The notes under the pieces: model-generated
Told to the model about the DNA's origin: nothing
Databases searched by the model: none
The model's input: the letters and a program-made list of their open reading frames with translations, nothing else
Part shown: positions 23,758 through 35,095 of the stretch, piece after piece
Numbering within the stretch: the first letter of the stretch is position 1
Layout: each line of letters opens with the position of its first letter
Made by a program: the position numbers and the translations under genes
Origin: Stachybotrys elegans
Lineage: Eukaryota > Ascomycota > Sordariomycetes > Hypocreales > Stachybotryaceae
Assembly: GCA_020746835.1 (NCBI GenBank)
Contig: JAGPNK010000010.1
Coordinates: 1,426,001-1,490,000, forward strand
Direction of reading: 5' to 3'
DNA length: 64,000 nt

Positions 23758-24992
23758 TTACCAAGGCCACCAGGGGTAGCTGGGCCTCTGCAGAGACTCG
23801 GCAGGCACAATATCAGAGTGGGCATTCTCAACCAGCATCTGGACGTACTCGTCGAACCATGCACCAGCGCGGGGAGCACCCTCCAGACCGCACTCACCAT
23901 CACTCTCACCAGGGGGCTTGATCCAGGTGAGCGAGTCGACGTAGGGGTTCTCGGTGTCGGTGCCCTGGGGACGGCCGAGACCGGCGGGAGCGACGTTGCA
24001 CCACTCACCCCACTCCTCGCGAGCGCCGGGGAGGTGGACGCGGCTCTGGTCGACGATGAAGCGGGCGGGCAGACCCTGCTCCTCGAGGAAGGGAGCCAGG
24101 GACTGGGTGTAGTGGTCCTCGTCCCAAGAGGGGCTCCATTCCGTGTAGTTCTCGCGGACCGCTGCCACGAAGGGGTTGTAGTTGGACACGTTGGTGGCGA
24201 AACCACGGATCCTGGTGCTGTTGCCGGCCTGGGCCTTGATCCTGCCCAGCTGTGCGGCGGCTGCAGTCTCGTTAGCATGAGGTTGAAGCATCTAGGTAAA
24301 CTTGAGGGCGACTAACCGAGGGGAAGGTTGTCAGCCCAGCCCAGCCAGCCTCCGTGCGAGGCGTCAAGGTAGAGGTTGACGTTGGGGAACTGCAGCCTCT
24401 GGATGGCGTAGGCAATGCCCTCCTCCTGGATGGGCCTGGCCTCGGCGCAGAAGGGAATGCCCTGGCCGGTGACCATGTTGCCAATGGCATCGGGCTCGAC
24501 AACAATGGCAAAGGTCAGGTCGGGAGCGCGGCGGATGCGGTCGACCCAGGCATCGACGTACTCGGCCTTGTAGCGACGGAGGCCAGCGGCGCCCGTCAGC
24601 TCACCGGCACTCTCGCCAGCACTGCAGTCGCGGTCGGGCAGGTTGTAGAGGACGAGACCGACGACCTGGGGCTCGCCGCCCTGGCCCTGCTGAGCGCGGG
24701 CGGTGGAGATGGCCGTGTCGAGGGCGGGCAGGGTAGCGATGTTGGAGATCCAGTAGAAGGTGCCGGTGCTCTGGACGGTGCGGACCTTGCGGGCGTTGAG
24801 CTCGTCGCCGGCCTCGATGAAGGCCTCGTACGTCTGCTCGAGCTGGCGGGCATAGTTGTGGTTGATGGTCAGCTTCTTGCCGACGAAGGGGTTGGCATCG
24901 GCCTGGCGCGCCGTGACCGAGGGAGACGGGTGAGCCGAGGTGGCCGAGAGGGCGCCCAGGGTGAGGGCCGTGATGGCGGCGGCGGAACGCAT
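23758..24992 (-). CDS. Secreted GH6 cellulase (cellobiohydrolase II-like), no CBM
   Basis: Two exons: 24992-24317 and 24260-23758, with a 56-bp intron; 392 residues. The start at 24992 gives a clean signal peptide (MRSAAAITALTLGALSATSA), so the upstream in-frame ATG was not used. GH6 signatures: YNLPDRDCSAGESAGE (Asp of the DRD, the assisting acid), VVEPDAIGNMVT (catalytic-acid Asp), LDASHGGWLGW, and FIVDQSRVHL followed by the WGEWCN block. TWIKPPGESDG holds the third conserved Asp. The mature protein starts directly with the catalytic domain, without the N-terminal CBM1 and linker of Trichoderma Cel6A. The family releases cellobiose from the non-reducing end of cellulose; endo-acting members exist and loop lengths do not settle it here. 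Confidence 0.95.
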
Positions 24993-26300
24993 GGTAGATG
25001 GAGACGAGGAGCTGGGTCTTGGAGGGGATCTAGACACCGAAGAAGGGCTGCTGCTGGGCAAGATCAACCAGGAGGAGGGAGCTCGGGGGCCTTCTTAAGA
25101 CGAATGCCCATGAGCCCCGATCCACCATGATTCTGGCAACGTCTCCACGCCAAGCGATGAAGTCGTCCAACGGAGCATCGGAAGAGGAAGCTTGCCCAAC
25201 CCCCGTCTGGGTGGTTGGATGGGCCCATGGCCCGAGAAGCCAAGCTTTCCGCAGCGCCAGCGCAATCTATGCCGGCAAGTCGACGTGCGGCCGGAGGAAC
25301 AAGAGCCGCCCAGACATGTTTGTACGCTCCAAGACACAGCACGCACGGCAAGCAGAAAAGAGGACCAGAAGGAAATTACCCCAGGTGGCGGCGTTTCAGA
25401 TGAACCGGCGAGAGACACCGCGGTGTGTCCGTGGAATGGGCGATGCGGAGGCGGACCCGACTCTCCGCTTGCTGGCGGTACTTGTACGTGGGTTTTTGTC
25501 GAAAAGAAACATGCTATCGAGCCTCATTGACGGGCTTGCAATAGTGCTGAGATTAAGCTCACAGTGAATCGCTCACTTACACGCCCATGATCATCACCAG
25601 TATTGCTGCGTGTAGGACAATCAGGGTCCTGATCGCCATGCCTCAACAGCCCTAAAAGAATACACAACGCGTAGTACAACCCCTTCAACCATTGGACAAT
25701 TGCGCAACCCAAGCACGCAACCCTAAAAGCCCAGGACCCAAGCCATGATGTGTCTCCTCTCGGCATCACAGCTCCGGTCCCGATCCGGGAGGCGTCCCGC
25801 TTCTCCTCCGGGCACTCCCTGTCCGTTCCTTCTGGGAAAGGCAAGCGACAAAATTGGCGCAATTTGGCTCCCTCTGGACGCGCAGGAGTGCCCATGCTTT
25901 TTTCTTTATTTTGTTTAGGGTTTTATTTTAAATTGATGGACCATGCTCATCCCGCTGCGGGCCGCCGATCCGTCAATGTAGACGCAGACCGGCGGAGTGG
26001 GCAGGACTGGCCGGATTTACGTTTTGGGATCGCTGTGGGGGCAGTTGTTGATGAATGAGGAGACGGATGAGAGAATGTTCCGATTGGGGCTGAATTAAAA
26101 GGTATGATCATTGCTGTTTTGGATGTCTGGTAGAGAGGGCCAAGAAGGCTATATTCCTTCATTAAACGGTCAAGATTCCTATTATTCACCATCGAGCAGA
26201 AATATCTCGGAGCACGTCGCAACGACATACTCTTACCGGTGCAAAATTGCCACAGCCAAGCCTCTCCAAATGAATCCATCAGTGCTACGTCACATCCCGG
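24993..26300. other. Intergenic, about 1.3 kb
   Basis: Upstream DNA of the GH6 gene and downstream DNA of the M28 aminopeptidase gene. Open frames here lack coding character. Confidence 0.6.
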
Positions 26301-27855
26301 CTACACCTTGTGCTCATCGCCAGTCGCGCAGCGATGCCCGCCTTCGACCTCGAGCGCGATGCGACGCCACATGTCAAACTGCGCCCTGATCTTGTTCTTG
26401 CCCCGCGGGTTCGCCGACGTCTGCGCCCTGGGCGGCAGGCCCTCGACCGAGAGCGCAAGAACCGCAGCGCCTACGGCCGCCGCCTTGGTGTTGACCGTCA
26501 GCGCGTCGAGGTTGAAGTTGCCGTAGACGTCGCACGCCAGGTGGTAGCACGGGTCCACGGTGCCGCCGCCGCCCGTGTGGATGCCCGACGAGGGGATCCC
26601 CAGGTTCAGGAACCCGAGATAGTCGGAGCCTGTGCCGAAGCCGCCGTAGTACGCCGGCCGGTCGTGCGCCACGAGGTAGTCGTGCAGGAGGGAGGCGCCG
26701 ACCATGTCGCCCGGGTTCTCGCCGACGTAGATGCCGTAGACGGGCTCGGGGGAGCCTATCATGTCGTAGTTGTAGTAGAAGCGGATCTTGTCGGCCTCCT
26801 CCTCAGTCAGGCCAGCTGTGTAGTATAACGAGCCGATCAGCCCATTCTCCTCGGCTCCCCACCAGACAAAGAGGACCTTGTTGGTGATGCCCCGGAAGCG
26901 GCGCAGAGCCTTGAGAATCTCAATCTGCGCGACCACCCCGGATCCATTGTCGTTCATGCCGATGCCCGCTGGGACAGAATCCAGATGCGCACCGAGCACA
27001 ATGACATTATCAGGGTCGCCCTCAATCGTTTCGGCAAAGACATTCCACGTCTCGCGGTCTTCAAACAAGGCATCGACGAGAAGAGTCACCGTCAATTCCT
27101 CGCCGGCAATCAGCCTAGCCCTCCAAGCCTCCCCCACGCTCATCCGGACCATGCCCACGGGAACAAGAGAGCCGATGTTGGAGGCACCAAGGGAGCCTAT
27201 GTTGGGTGTGGAGTCGACATTGTGGAATAAGATGACGCCCAGGGCACCGTGCGTCTTGGCCAGTCGGATCTTGTCAGAGATGGCACACACGCCTCTCTTG
27301 ACTAGCACCAGCTTGTCCGTCACTTCCGTGTCCGCCCACTGATCTGCGAAGCAGCCCGAACCTGGAGCGCCGCGTTAGTAGCTGATTCAGGGGATCCGAG
27401 CTCTCGGAACTCGACTTGCCTCGGGCGTCGTCCACAGGCAGATCGACAAGCTGCGCCGTGGTGCCTTCGGGGACTGGTGTAGCGTGATTGTAGATCAGCG
27501 TAAACACCTCCACGTCCTCCCCGTTGGGACCCGTCAGAGAAATTTCACGCGTCTCTGCAAACGTGTGGTTGAAGTACTGCTTCCAGATGCGGAACTCCTT
27601 GTCCTCCTCGCCGTCGTGAGCACCAATCTGCTCCATCAGGTAGTCCGAGGAGGCCTGGTAGCCGGGCGTGCCAAAGGCTCGATTGCCACCATTCTCGCGC
27701 CCCAGCTTATCCAGGGACCATAGATGGCGTTCTAGACCCTCAGTAGTGATGACGGCCTCGAGCTTCTCTGGTGTGAGACGCGGCTTGCAGGTCCGGGCAG
27801 CAAGGCCTTGAGATGCCAGCGCGGCGTGTATCAACGGCAGAGCCAGCTTCATCAT
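26301..27855 (-). CDS. Secreted M28 aminopeptidase with PA domain (Lap2/aminopeptidase Y type)
   Basis: Two exons: 27855-27420 and 27361-26301; 498 residues. The 58-bp intron (27362-27419) has a GC donor (GCAAGT) and AG acceptor; the GC-AG reading restores ...DDARGSGCFADQW. The signal peptide (MMKLALPLIHAALASQGLAA) implies secretion. A protease-associated domain follows (KLVLVKRGVCAISDKIRLA). The zinc-peptidase domain shows VLGAHLDSVPAG (His, Asp), MNDNGSG, WWGAEENGLIGS (catalytic Glu-Glu), NYDMIGSP, and DYLGFLNLGIPSSGI with CYHLACD (last metal His). It removes N-terminal amino acids, probably hydrophobic ones such as Leu, from extracellular peptides. Substrate preference cannot be read from sequence. 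Confidence 0.93.
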
Positions 27856-28268
27856 GCCAATTCGCGCAATGGCAGTCCGGCGATGTGTTGTCTCACCTGT
27901 GTCACCGGAATGAGCGGTGCGTTAGTAGATACGGCGAGCGATCGCTTTATCTATTGACCCAACTCAATGGGCCATCGCAGACCGAATTGAGGGGTCTGGA
28001 TCCCCCCTGCGGATATTGGAGAGTTGCTGGTCTAGCTTAGCCGTTATCTGGGCGTCAATGCCTGTATCGGGCAGGTGGTTATTGTCTTGGTAAAAAATCC
28101 TTACCCAGCCTCGCAGTTTATACCCAGCGCATCGACGACGGATGGCTGAAGTAGAATCGTCATTGTAGTCGCACTGGGAAAATAAACTGTTTCAATTCAC
28201 TGATTGGCTATTCCAGAACAGACCAAGCACAAGCCACAAACCGCATACCGCATCGTACACCAGCTGGC
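27856..28268. other. Intergenic, about 0.4 kb
   Basis: Upstream DNA of the aminopeptidase gene and 3' flank of the SDR gene. Nothing else is seen. Confidence 0.6.
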
Positions 28269-29476
28269 CTAAGCCGTCTTATCCTTACCCTGGAGGGCCT
28301 GCTTGAGGATCTTGAAAGGCCACATTTTGAGCATGACAAATCTGCCCCAGCCGTCACCAAGGCACTCGAGCAGCCAGAGGAGACTGCTCATGGTGCCCAA
28401 TCGCATTGACTCGCGGGTACCAAAGAATCGCCACGGCCCAATCTCCCATCCCTTTCCCCGCAGCGCCTCTGCAACCACCTTTTCAGCATAGTCTTCGGCC
28501 GTCATCCGCTTCCCACTGCCTGCGCTCTGGCCTACACCGCGCATGCTGTCGTAGAGAGTGTCCTCTGGCCACGGCTCCGCGACACCACTCTGGCCCTTGC
28601 TGGAGACGAACGAGGTGACGACGTTGAGGACGCGAACGTTGTAGTGGGCGATTTCTACCGACAGGTTCCGCGAATACGACGTCAGTGCCGCCTTAGTCAT
28701 GGAGTAGACTCCCTTGAAGGGGTAGGCTATGCGATCCGAGGCAGACGATATGTTAACGACTAGGCCCTGGGAAGCAATGAGAAGCGGCATCATCTGTCTC
28801 GTGAGCTCCATGACGCCAAAGACGTTGGTCTCGAACGTGGAACGGATCCGATCAAGGGATGCGTCGGTTAGCGGCATCACATAGCGAGCGCCTCTGGGGT
28901 AAGGTAAGCGGATAGTCAAGGGCGAATGGATAATCGACCGCTTGGTGAGCCGGGGCTTGCTGGCTGGGAGCCGGCGATGCCTAATGGGAGTTGAGAGAGA
29001 CCACTTACGCATTATTGACGAGAATGTCGAGCCTGCCACCAGTCAGCTCTCCCACCTGGAGCTTAGCTGCTGCAATGCTCTCTTGATCATCGACGTCGAG
29101 GCGAACCGTCGTCAAGCCCATGTCAGCCAGCTCAGCCAAGGCTTCAGCCCGTCGTGCGGTGGCGATGACATGGCAGTCTAGAAGAAGCGAAGCCGAAACC
29201 AGTCAGCAATGGACGGTCCACGGCAGGCAAAGGGGGGGATCGTCGGGTTAGGGAAGCAAAGCATGATCAGCCACATTACGAGCTCACGACTCGCACTCAC
29301 TTCGAGACTGGAATGCTCGCGCTAGGGCGCAGCCAATGCCTCCAGGGGAGCAGCTGCAGCGAGGAGAAAACAGGGACGAGTCAGCCGCGAGACCTGCCTG
29401 TAGTGGCGTGCGGAGAGCGTCATGAGATAACGTACCCGGTGATGAGCACCGTCTTCCTTGCTGGTTGGAGACTCAT
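28269..29476 (-). CDS. Short-chain dehydrogenase, AYR1-like (1-acyl-DHAP reductase type)
   Basis: Four exons: 29476-29436, 29353-29301, 29177-29009 and 28893-28269; introns of 82, 123 and 115 bp; 295 residues. Rossmann motif KTVLITGCSPGGIGCALA (TGxxxGIG) is split by intron 1. Then come CHVIATARR, LDVDDQES, DILVNNAGARYVMP (NNAG), the catalytic Ser in NISSASD and YSMTKAAL (YxxxK). This is a classical NADPH-dependent SDR. The GCSPGGIG form, LELxxR-type layout and hydrophobic basic C-terminus resemble yeast Ayr1, which reduces 1-acyl-dihydroxyacetone phosphate on lipid droplets and ER. Other fungal SDRs share these motifs, so the substrate is inferred. Divergent from the prolyl hydroxylase-like gene with about 430 bp between starts. 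Confidence 0.85.
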
Positions 29477-29906
29477 GGTGGTCTAGGAGCTAAAGCAGGA
29501 TTCTCTGTTGTTCTGGTTGAGAAACGGACAAAGCCAAATGCCTCCTTCTGCCAACTTGAACTTGACAACCCTTGGCGAGGAAGGCGGCTGCCGGTAGGTG
29601 GGCTTCCAGATTCAGTCCGCCCTTGACCAATCCCACTGGCCCCGCTTGTTCCACCGGTGCCATTGGCTCGAGGCTGAGCTCTGTCATGGAGAGGCCCCAC
29701 GCCCCTCAGTCGCTTATCGATAAGCCACTCCTCAATTTGCCTCCACAGCTTCCACAATTCTTCCACTCTCGAGCCACCAATTCAACGTGCTTGACCAACA
29801 CCAAACTCAATTCAAACATCGTCCTCTCGACCACACCATTGCACCATCTGCCAAACCCTCCCGGCCTAGCTACCGCTGCCAGCATCGCTTGTTTCGCATT
29901 CGCGTC
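29477..29906. other. Divergent promoter region
   Basis: Shared upstream DNA of the AYR1-like SDR (-) and the prolyl 4-hydroxylase-like gene (+). No gene is seen. Confidence 0.6.
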
Positions 29907-31469
29907 ATGGGAAAGTCCAAGGCATCCAAGCGCAAGCACAATGCGCAGGTCGATCAGCCCCGAAAAGCCGCCAAGACTGGTTCCGCCACTTCCGCCATCA
30001 TTACTCCCCCCCCAGACTCTGGCAATGCCGCCCCCCTCGAAGTCAAGAGTCTAAGTACCGTCATATCCGAAGAAGAGCTCGAAATCGCCGTCGATACTCT
30101 CAAGACACTGGCACAACATCCTAGCCTGATCAAGACCAAGGCCTGCAAGGATCTCCGAGTCGCCGCATATGACTTCCGCCAAGCATGTACCACGGGCTCT
30201 ATCAATGCCGGTAGGCACCTTGTGCCTGATTGCCATTCATATAATGTTACTAATGACTAGTTGTTAGAGGGCACCAACCTATCCGGCCGCATATCAGCTG
30301 CCTTGGCTGACGAGAACTACATCGAAGCGAGGGTGTTGCTCGCAGAAATGAAGATTCGTGGGCAGGAGCCAAAACTCGGGACTCTATGCCGCTGGGTTCG
30401 CGATCTTGATGTTATCAGTGGCCTATCCCACCCCCAAGGTCCTGAGGTCGGCGCGTTTGAGCGCTCCAAGAAAAGCGCAGAGCTGCTCGCAGTTCTAGAT
30501 GCCGTGCTACGAGTATGCGGCCAGATTGACGGGTCCACAACTGCTGTATCCGACATGTCATCACCCACCGCGCCCATCATGATCCAGCCTGTATGGGACC
30601 TTGGATCGTTGGGCACAACGCCACGAGAGGAGATCTACGCCTCGGTGCTAGACAAGTCCATCTTCAACTCCGCACCCGCAGAACTTTCGACGAGCCTAAG
30701 GATCATAGAGACAACCCCTGGCCACTTGCGCAAGCCTCCAAACCAGTACCCCGCCATCCTTTACACATCGGCGCCAAATTCTATCCCGCTGTCCCTGACT
30801 CCGCCCAAGATAACATGGCACCCTCATCCAAGTGTGCCTCATTTGGGTCTAGCAAAGAATGTTCTCTCGCCTGCTGAATGCAAAGCCATCATCTGTGCTG
30901 GCGAGCACGTCAACTTCTTGCCAGATGCGCCATTGCGGGAGGATGGCGATGCGAGTATTCTCGCCCACAACTTCTATTGGATAGTGGACACGGCTTTTCA
31001 CGATATTCTCTGGTCGCGAATCTCTCCCTTCCTTCCTGCGACACTCGAAGGCCGACATGCACGTGGTATCAATCGCCGTTTTCGAGTATATCGCTATGTC
31101 CCTGGCGCTGAGTACCGATGCCACATTGACGGCGCTTGGCCACCCTCTGGCATCCTTCCTGGCGACAAATACGTGTACGACGCCTCTCCCCCAGACAACA
31201 AACAGAGCTCACTGTTTACCTTTCTCATGTACCTGAACGACGAGTTTGAGGGTGGCGAGACGACCTTCTTCTTACCAGCTGCTCGCGAAGGTCACCTGAA
31301 CGCCTATCCAGTGAGGCCAGTCATGGGAGCTGTTGCCATCTTCCCCCACGGAGACACCAACGGCGCCTTGCTACATGAAGGAACAGGTGTAAGGAAAGGC
31401 GCCAAGTACATCATCCGCACTGATGTAGAGTATGATGTGAAACCCTCATCATCAACAATGGGCCAGTAA
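29907..31469 (+). CDS. Prolyl 4-hydroxylase-like 2OG-Fe(II) dioxygenase
   Basis: Two exons: 29907-30210 and 30268-31469, with a 57-bp intron; 501 residues. ATG 29907 opens a Lys-rich stretch (MGKSKASKRKHNAQ) that looks like a nuclear signal. The first 275 residues are without a recognised domain but predicted helical (EEELEIAVDTLKTLAQHP; EARVLLAEMKIRGQEPK). The C-terminal half is a P4Hc domain: NRRFRVYRYVPGAEYRCHIDG (iron ligands His387, Asp389), then FLMYLNDEFEGGETTFF and ALLHEGTGVRKGAKYIIRTD (His471, 2OG-binding Lys481). The reaction is Fe(II)/2-oxoglutarate-dependent hydroxylation of proline or another residue. The target is unknown. No signal peptide is present, so collagen-type ER hydroxylation is unlikely. 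Confidence 0.88.
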
Positions 31470-32405
31470 GAAAAAGAATAACAACATGAATTCCACTTCT
31501 TCTTGACCGAGCCGATATAGCATATCTTCTGACCCAACCTCAGTCCAAACGGCCCAATGTGTGATAGACTAAGAACCTTTGCTATCAGGACCTAGAAGCA
31601 TGTGCCTTGTTGTGGAACGGCTACTTGTCTGCGGCGAGCACTATGGGTCGCAAGGCACAACGAAACCGTTCTGCTGGGTGGCGCCTAAGTTTTAGGCCCT
31701 CGGAGGACATTGCAGTACTGGCTTGGAAGGCGGACTGCCAATAAAACCGACGACTAGTCAGGCCTACCTAAGATCGACCGGTAGTGTATATGGCCGTCTC
31801 CAAGCCTCTCGTCGGATGACCTTCCCGATCAACAAACCGCGTCCGGTGATGCGACTATGAGAAGCTATCAAGGCTACAGCAGAAGCTGCTTGGCATGTGG
31901 CCCCCAAAACGGCAAAATGTTTCCTAAGGATTTGCCATCTCATGGGTCTAGAACCAAAGGATCATACAATTCGCCATAAAGGGGTTGTTTGGATAGACTG
32001 TTGATGGTGGCATTGTGCCAGCTTATTGCATCGATGTCTTGGCATCAGCAAGGCAAAATCTGTGAAGAAATGCGGCATCGAACTGTCTGGGCATGACAAG
32101 CACCGTGAGTTTGTTTCATCACCAGCCGGATGGCCTTGATGACGGCCTCAGATCACGAAACCGGTGCCAATACTGACTGTTCGTGAGGAGCGTGCTTGCC
32201 ATTTGCTTGCCGTGCGAGTCAGCGCCAGGATTTTGCTGATGGATGGGAATCCAGAAACCAAAGAAGTGTTCGATACAAAAGCCTCTAGTGATGTGAGCAA
32301 TACCGGGTCTGTCAGCCGGAGTACAAAGCATCTTCCTACCAATTCCAGCAACCATTTCCGGGCCGGCTTGCCCTTAGTTCGTCTACAAGCCTCGGGGGCA
32401 CCACA
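31470..32405. other. Intergenic, about 0.9 kb
   Basis: 3' flank of the dioxygenase gene. No gene is seen. Confidence 0.6.
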
Positions 32406-32799
32406 TCAGCTTTGATAAGAGAGTACCACCATATCGCTGTGAAGGCAGATACTGAGCTGATCTAGCCTCAAGCTTTTCTCCATCGAATTTTCTAACCAAT
32501 TGTCATCTATTGGTCTGATATCGTCTTTATCGCCAGAGGGGGCATCCTCGAAGTCGCTGGTCTGTATCCCATTGGGGCACACAAACGGGAAATCCCACAT
32601 ATCGCTGGGAAGCAACGTAACTCACCTGTACTATGTTTATGTCGATCCTTTCAGCTGAGGGGCTCGGTTCGTCGATCCGGATGCTGTCGGCATACTGCCA
32701 CTCTGATTTCCCCATGTTGCTTAGGATAGCTTTCCGGTGCCACCCGTAAAGGGTCGCCTCGGGAGGCTCCAAAGACTCCGATTTGATGGCAAGCGGCAT
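32406..32799 (-). CDS. Candidate small gene or gene fragment, unknown
   Basis: Exons 32799-32626 and 32561-32406, with a 64-bp intron (GTGAGT...TACAG); 109 residues from the ATG at 32799. The joined product is acidic and protein-like (KSEWQYADSIRIDE, then TSDFEDAPSGDKDD, ending HSDMVVLSYQS). No family is recognised. The intron donor is strong but no clear branch site is seen. The frame stays open upstream to a TAA near 32845. A CTAAC followed about 17 nt later by an AG may mark an earlier 3' splice site, so this may be the tail of a longer gene whose upstream exons I cannot find. Confidence 0.32.
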
Positions 32800-33792
32800 C
32801 CCCGCCACCCTCGAGTAAGGCACACGCTTCTCAGAACAGGATTGGGGTTAGAAGTGGCCGCAAATTGCTTTGGTCTAGATTGGCTATCCCTGGCCCCTGT
32901 CTGTATTCTGGATACTCAGCAGATAGGTTCGGATGGCACATATGGGGTCTGGAAGGTGGTGTGTGGCATGTCAGCTCAGGGGTTGGTTGTGATAGCGAGA
33001 GCCCCTATGGTTCACGACTGGGCTCGACTGCCCATGACTACTAGAGGCAACCATTGGTGGGAAGCCTAGCGACCTGGGATACTGCAGCCACGTCGATCAT
33101 GTGTGATGGCTCAAAGAATACCCGTCGGAGTGGCAAAAGGTGGGAAGCTGATTCAACTCTAGGCGTCGAGGGCGCTGTCGCTAGTGTCCAAGCAGAGAAG
33201 CCTTGGCTTTTGGTCGTCGATGCTTGGCTCCCGCGAGACCCGCCAGCTGGCCCTGACTTTCATCCTGCAAATCTATCTGCCCTGTGAATCTAGCTGCTAT
33301 CTTCTACGGGGAGCTTGGCTAGCCCCAGTGATCGTCAGCGCCTATTGCCCAAGCGGCTGGCCGGGCACCTTTGCTTATCCTTCGTACACCAGCCGCCTTT
33401 CTCAGGACATGAACTAGTTGCAACTAGGACATAGTTCGCCCCCAAGCCCGATACATTACTCAACTAGCCCGGACGCAAGTGCTTCCGAGCTAGCCAGGTC
33501 AGCAAAGTAGACCTTTGGTACCAAGGCCAGCCGCCATACCGGTAACCACATAGGGCATGGCTGTCGAGCCAGGAAATCCAAGCGTGATATCCTTACTCGG
33601 CGGTGCAAGACTTTGCATAATGCGTTAATTTAGCATCCTCCTGCAATGTTGAACTAGATCCCGTGTAAGGGCGAATGCAAACGATAAAACAGGCTGGCAG
33701 CCGCATCCCGGCACGTCTCGAGAGATACCAGGCTGCCCCTACAACCCCATACTCTTTCCTTTGACCCTGCCGTTGCAGAGACACAGCCCAGC
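32800..33792. other. Intergenic, about 1 kb
   Basis: Upstream DNA of the 7TM gene. No further gene is seen. Confidence 0.55.
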
Positions 33793-35095
33793 ATGACGGG
33801 TGACCTTCTTTCGCCGCACTTCAAGTTGCAGCCCGTGACAAGGACCGACATTGTCATTGCTTCAGTGGCATGGGGTTTCACGCTGGGCATCGGCTGGCTG
33901 ACGACGTGGACGGCCATCCAGCAGACAGCAAGGGCGTACCGCCGGCGGGGGTTACGCGGCATGTTCAACGCATATGTCATCATGATCTGGAGTGAAATCA
34001 GCGTGTGTCTGATCTTTGGAGTCATCTGCTTCATGCACCTGATGGGCTCATTGCCCCCGAGGTAAGTTGCTGCCCTGCTTGAAATACATAGGAGAGAGCT
34101 GACCAATGATGATATAGTTTTGCCTTTTACTTTGTCATCCGTGAGTACTATCTATACCTCCCCCAGTATACCGTGCTGACGTGGTTTCAAAGTTACCACA
34201 TGGGCCCTGCAGGTGCAGTTCCTCCTGCAGATTATCATCAACCGATGTGCCATCCTGCTCTCGGACAGAGTCTTTGTGTGGCGCCTCAAGTACGGCGTAG
34301 CGGCACTCATCACGGCCATCAACATCTCGGTATACTGTATCTGGGTCCCGGCCCGCCTGCAGATCAGCGAGCGGTATATCCACATCAACGAGATCTGGGA
34401 CCGTTGCGAAAAGGCCATCTATCTGGTTGTGGACGGCTGCCTCAACATTCTCTTTATTCGGATCGTCAAACAAAACCTGGTTGAGAACGGTCTCCTGAAG
34501 TACAGGAACCTCGTCAAGTTTAACATGTTCATTATTGGATTTTCTTTGTCTATGGATGTTTTGATTATTGCCATGATGAGTCTGGAGAACACCTTTGTGT
34601 AAGTCTTGTGCTCACAGGCCTACCGCGAGTCAGCTCTGACCGAGAATCGGCAGGTACATGCAGTTTCACCCGCTCGCCTACATTGTCAAGCTCAACATCG
34701 AGATGTCCATGGCCAGTCTCATTGCCAAGATTGCAAAGTCGTCTGGCCACAACGACCATGGGCTCGGCTCCAGCTACGACAAGTCACATACAAACCGGGG
34801 CACCCGGAAAGGGCAGGAAGGCACCACGGTGGATGATGGAGAGAACGGACGCCGAGGCAAGTTCTGGGCGACGGTGACAACGACGGTGGAGATGACGTCG
34901 CTGAAGGCACAGAGCAGCACCGACCACAAGAAGCAGCTGGGTCTGAACAACGACACAGACGAGCTCATAGAGGATGAGGCCACCTACAATGCCCATGCAT
35001 ATGCCTCGGCGACACCGTCAATGAGCCACGGTGGCGCCCCGACGCTGGATAGCAGTCGGGACTCGGAGGGGGAGAATCCGCGCGAGGGTGTATAG
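33793..35095 (+). CDS. Fungal seven-transmembrane protein, unknown function
   Basis: Four exons: 33793-34061, 34118-34140, 34193-34598 and 34654-35095; introns of 56, 52 and 55 bp; 379 residues. Exon 2 is only 23 nt, supported by frame continuity (PPSFAFYFVILTTWALQVQF) and good splice sites on both sides. Seven hydrophobic segments are visible, among them IVIASVAWGFTLGIGWLTTW, ISVCLIFGVICFMHL, YGVAALITAINISVYCIW and NMFIIGFSLSMDVLIIAMM; the last lies around FHPLAYIVKLNIEMSMASLI. A cytosolic-type tail of about 110 polar residues follows, ending SRDSEGENPREGV. This is the layout of a GPCR-like or 'integral membrane protein' family common in Pezizomycotina. I cannot assign a ligand or a named family. 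Confidence 0.8.
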
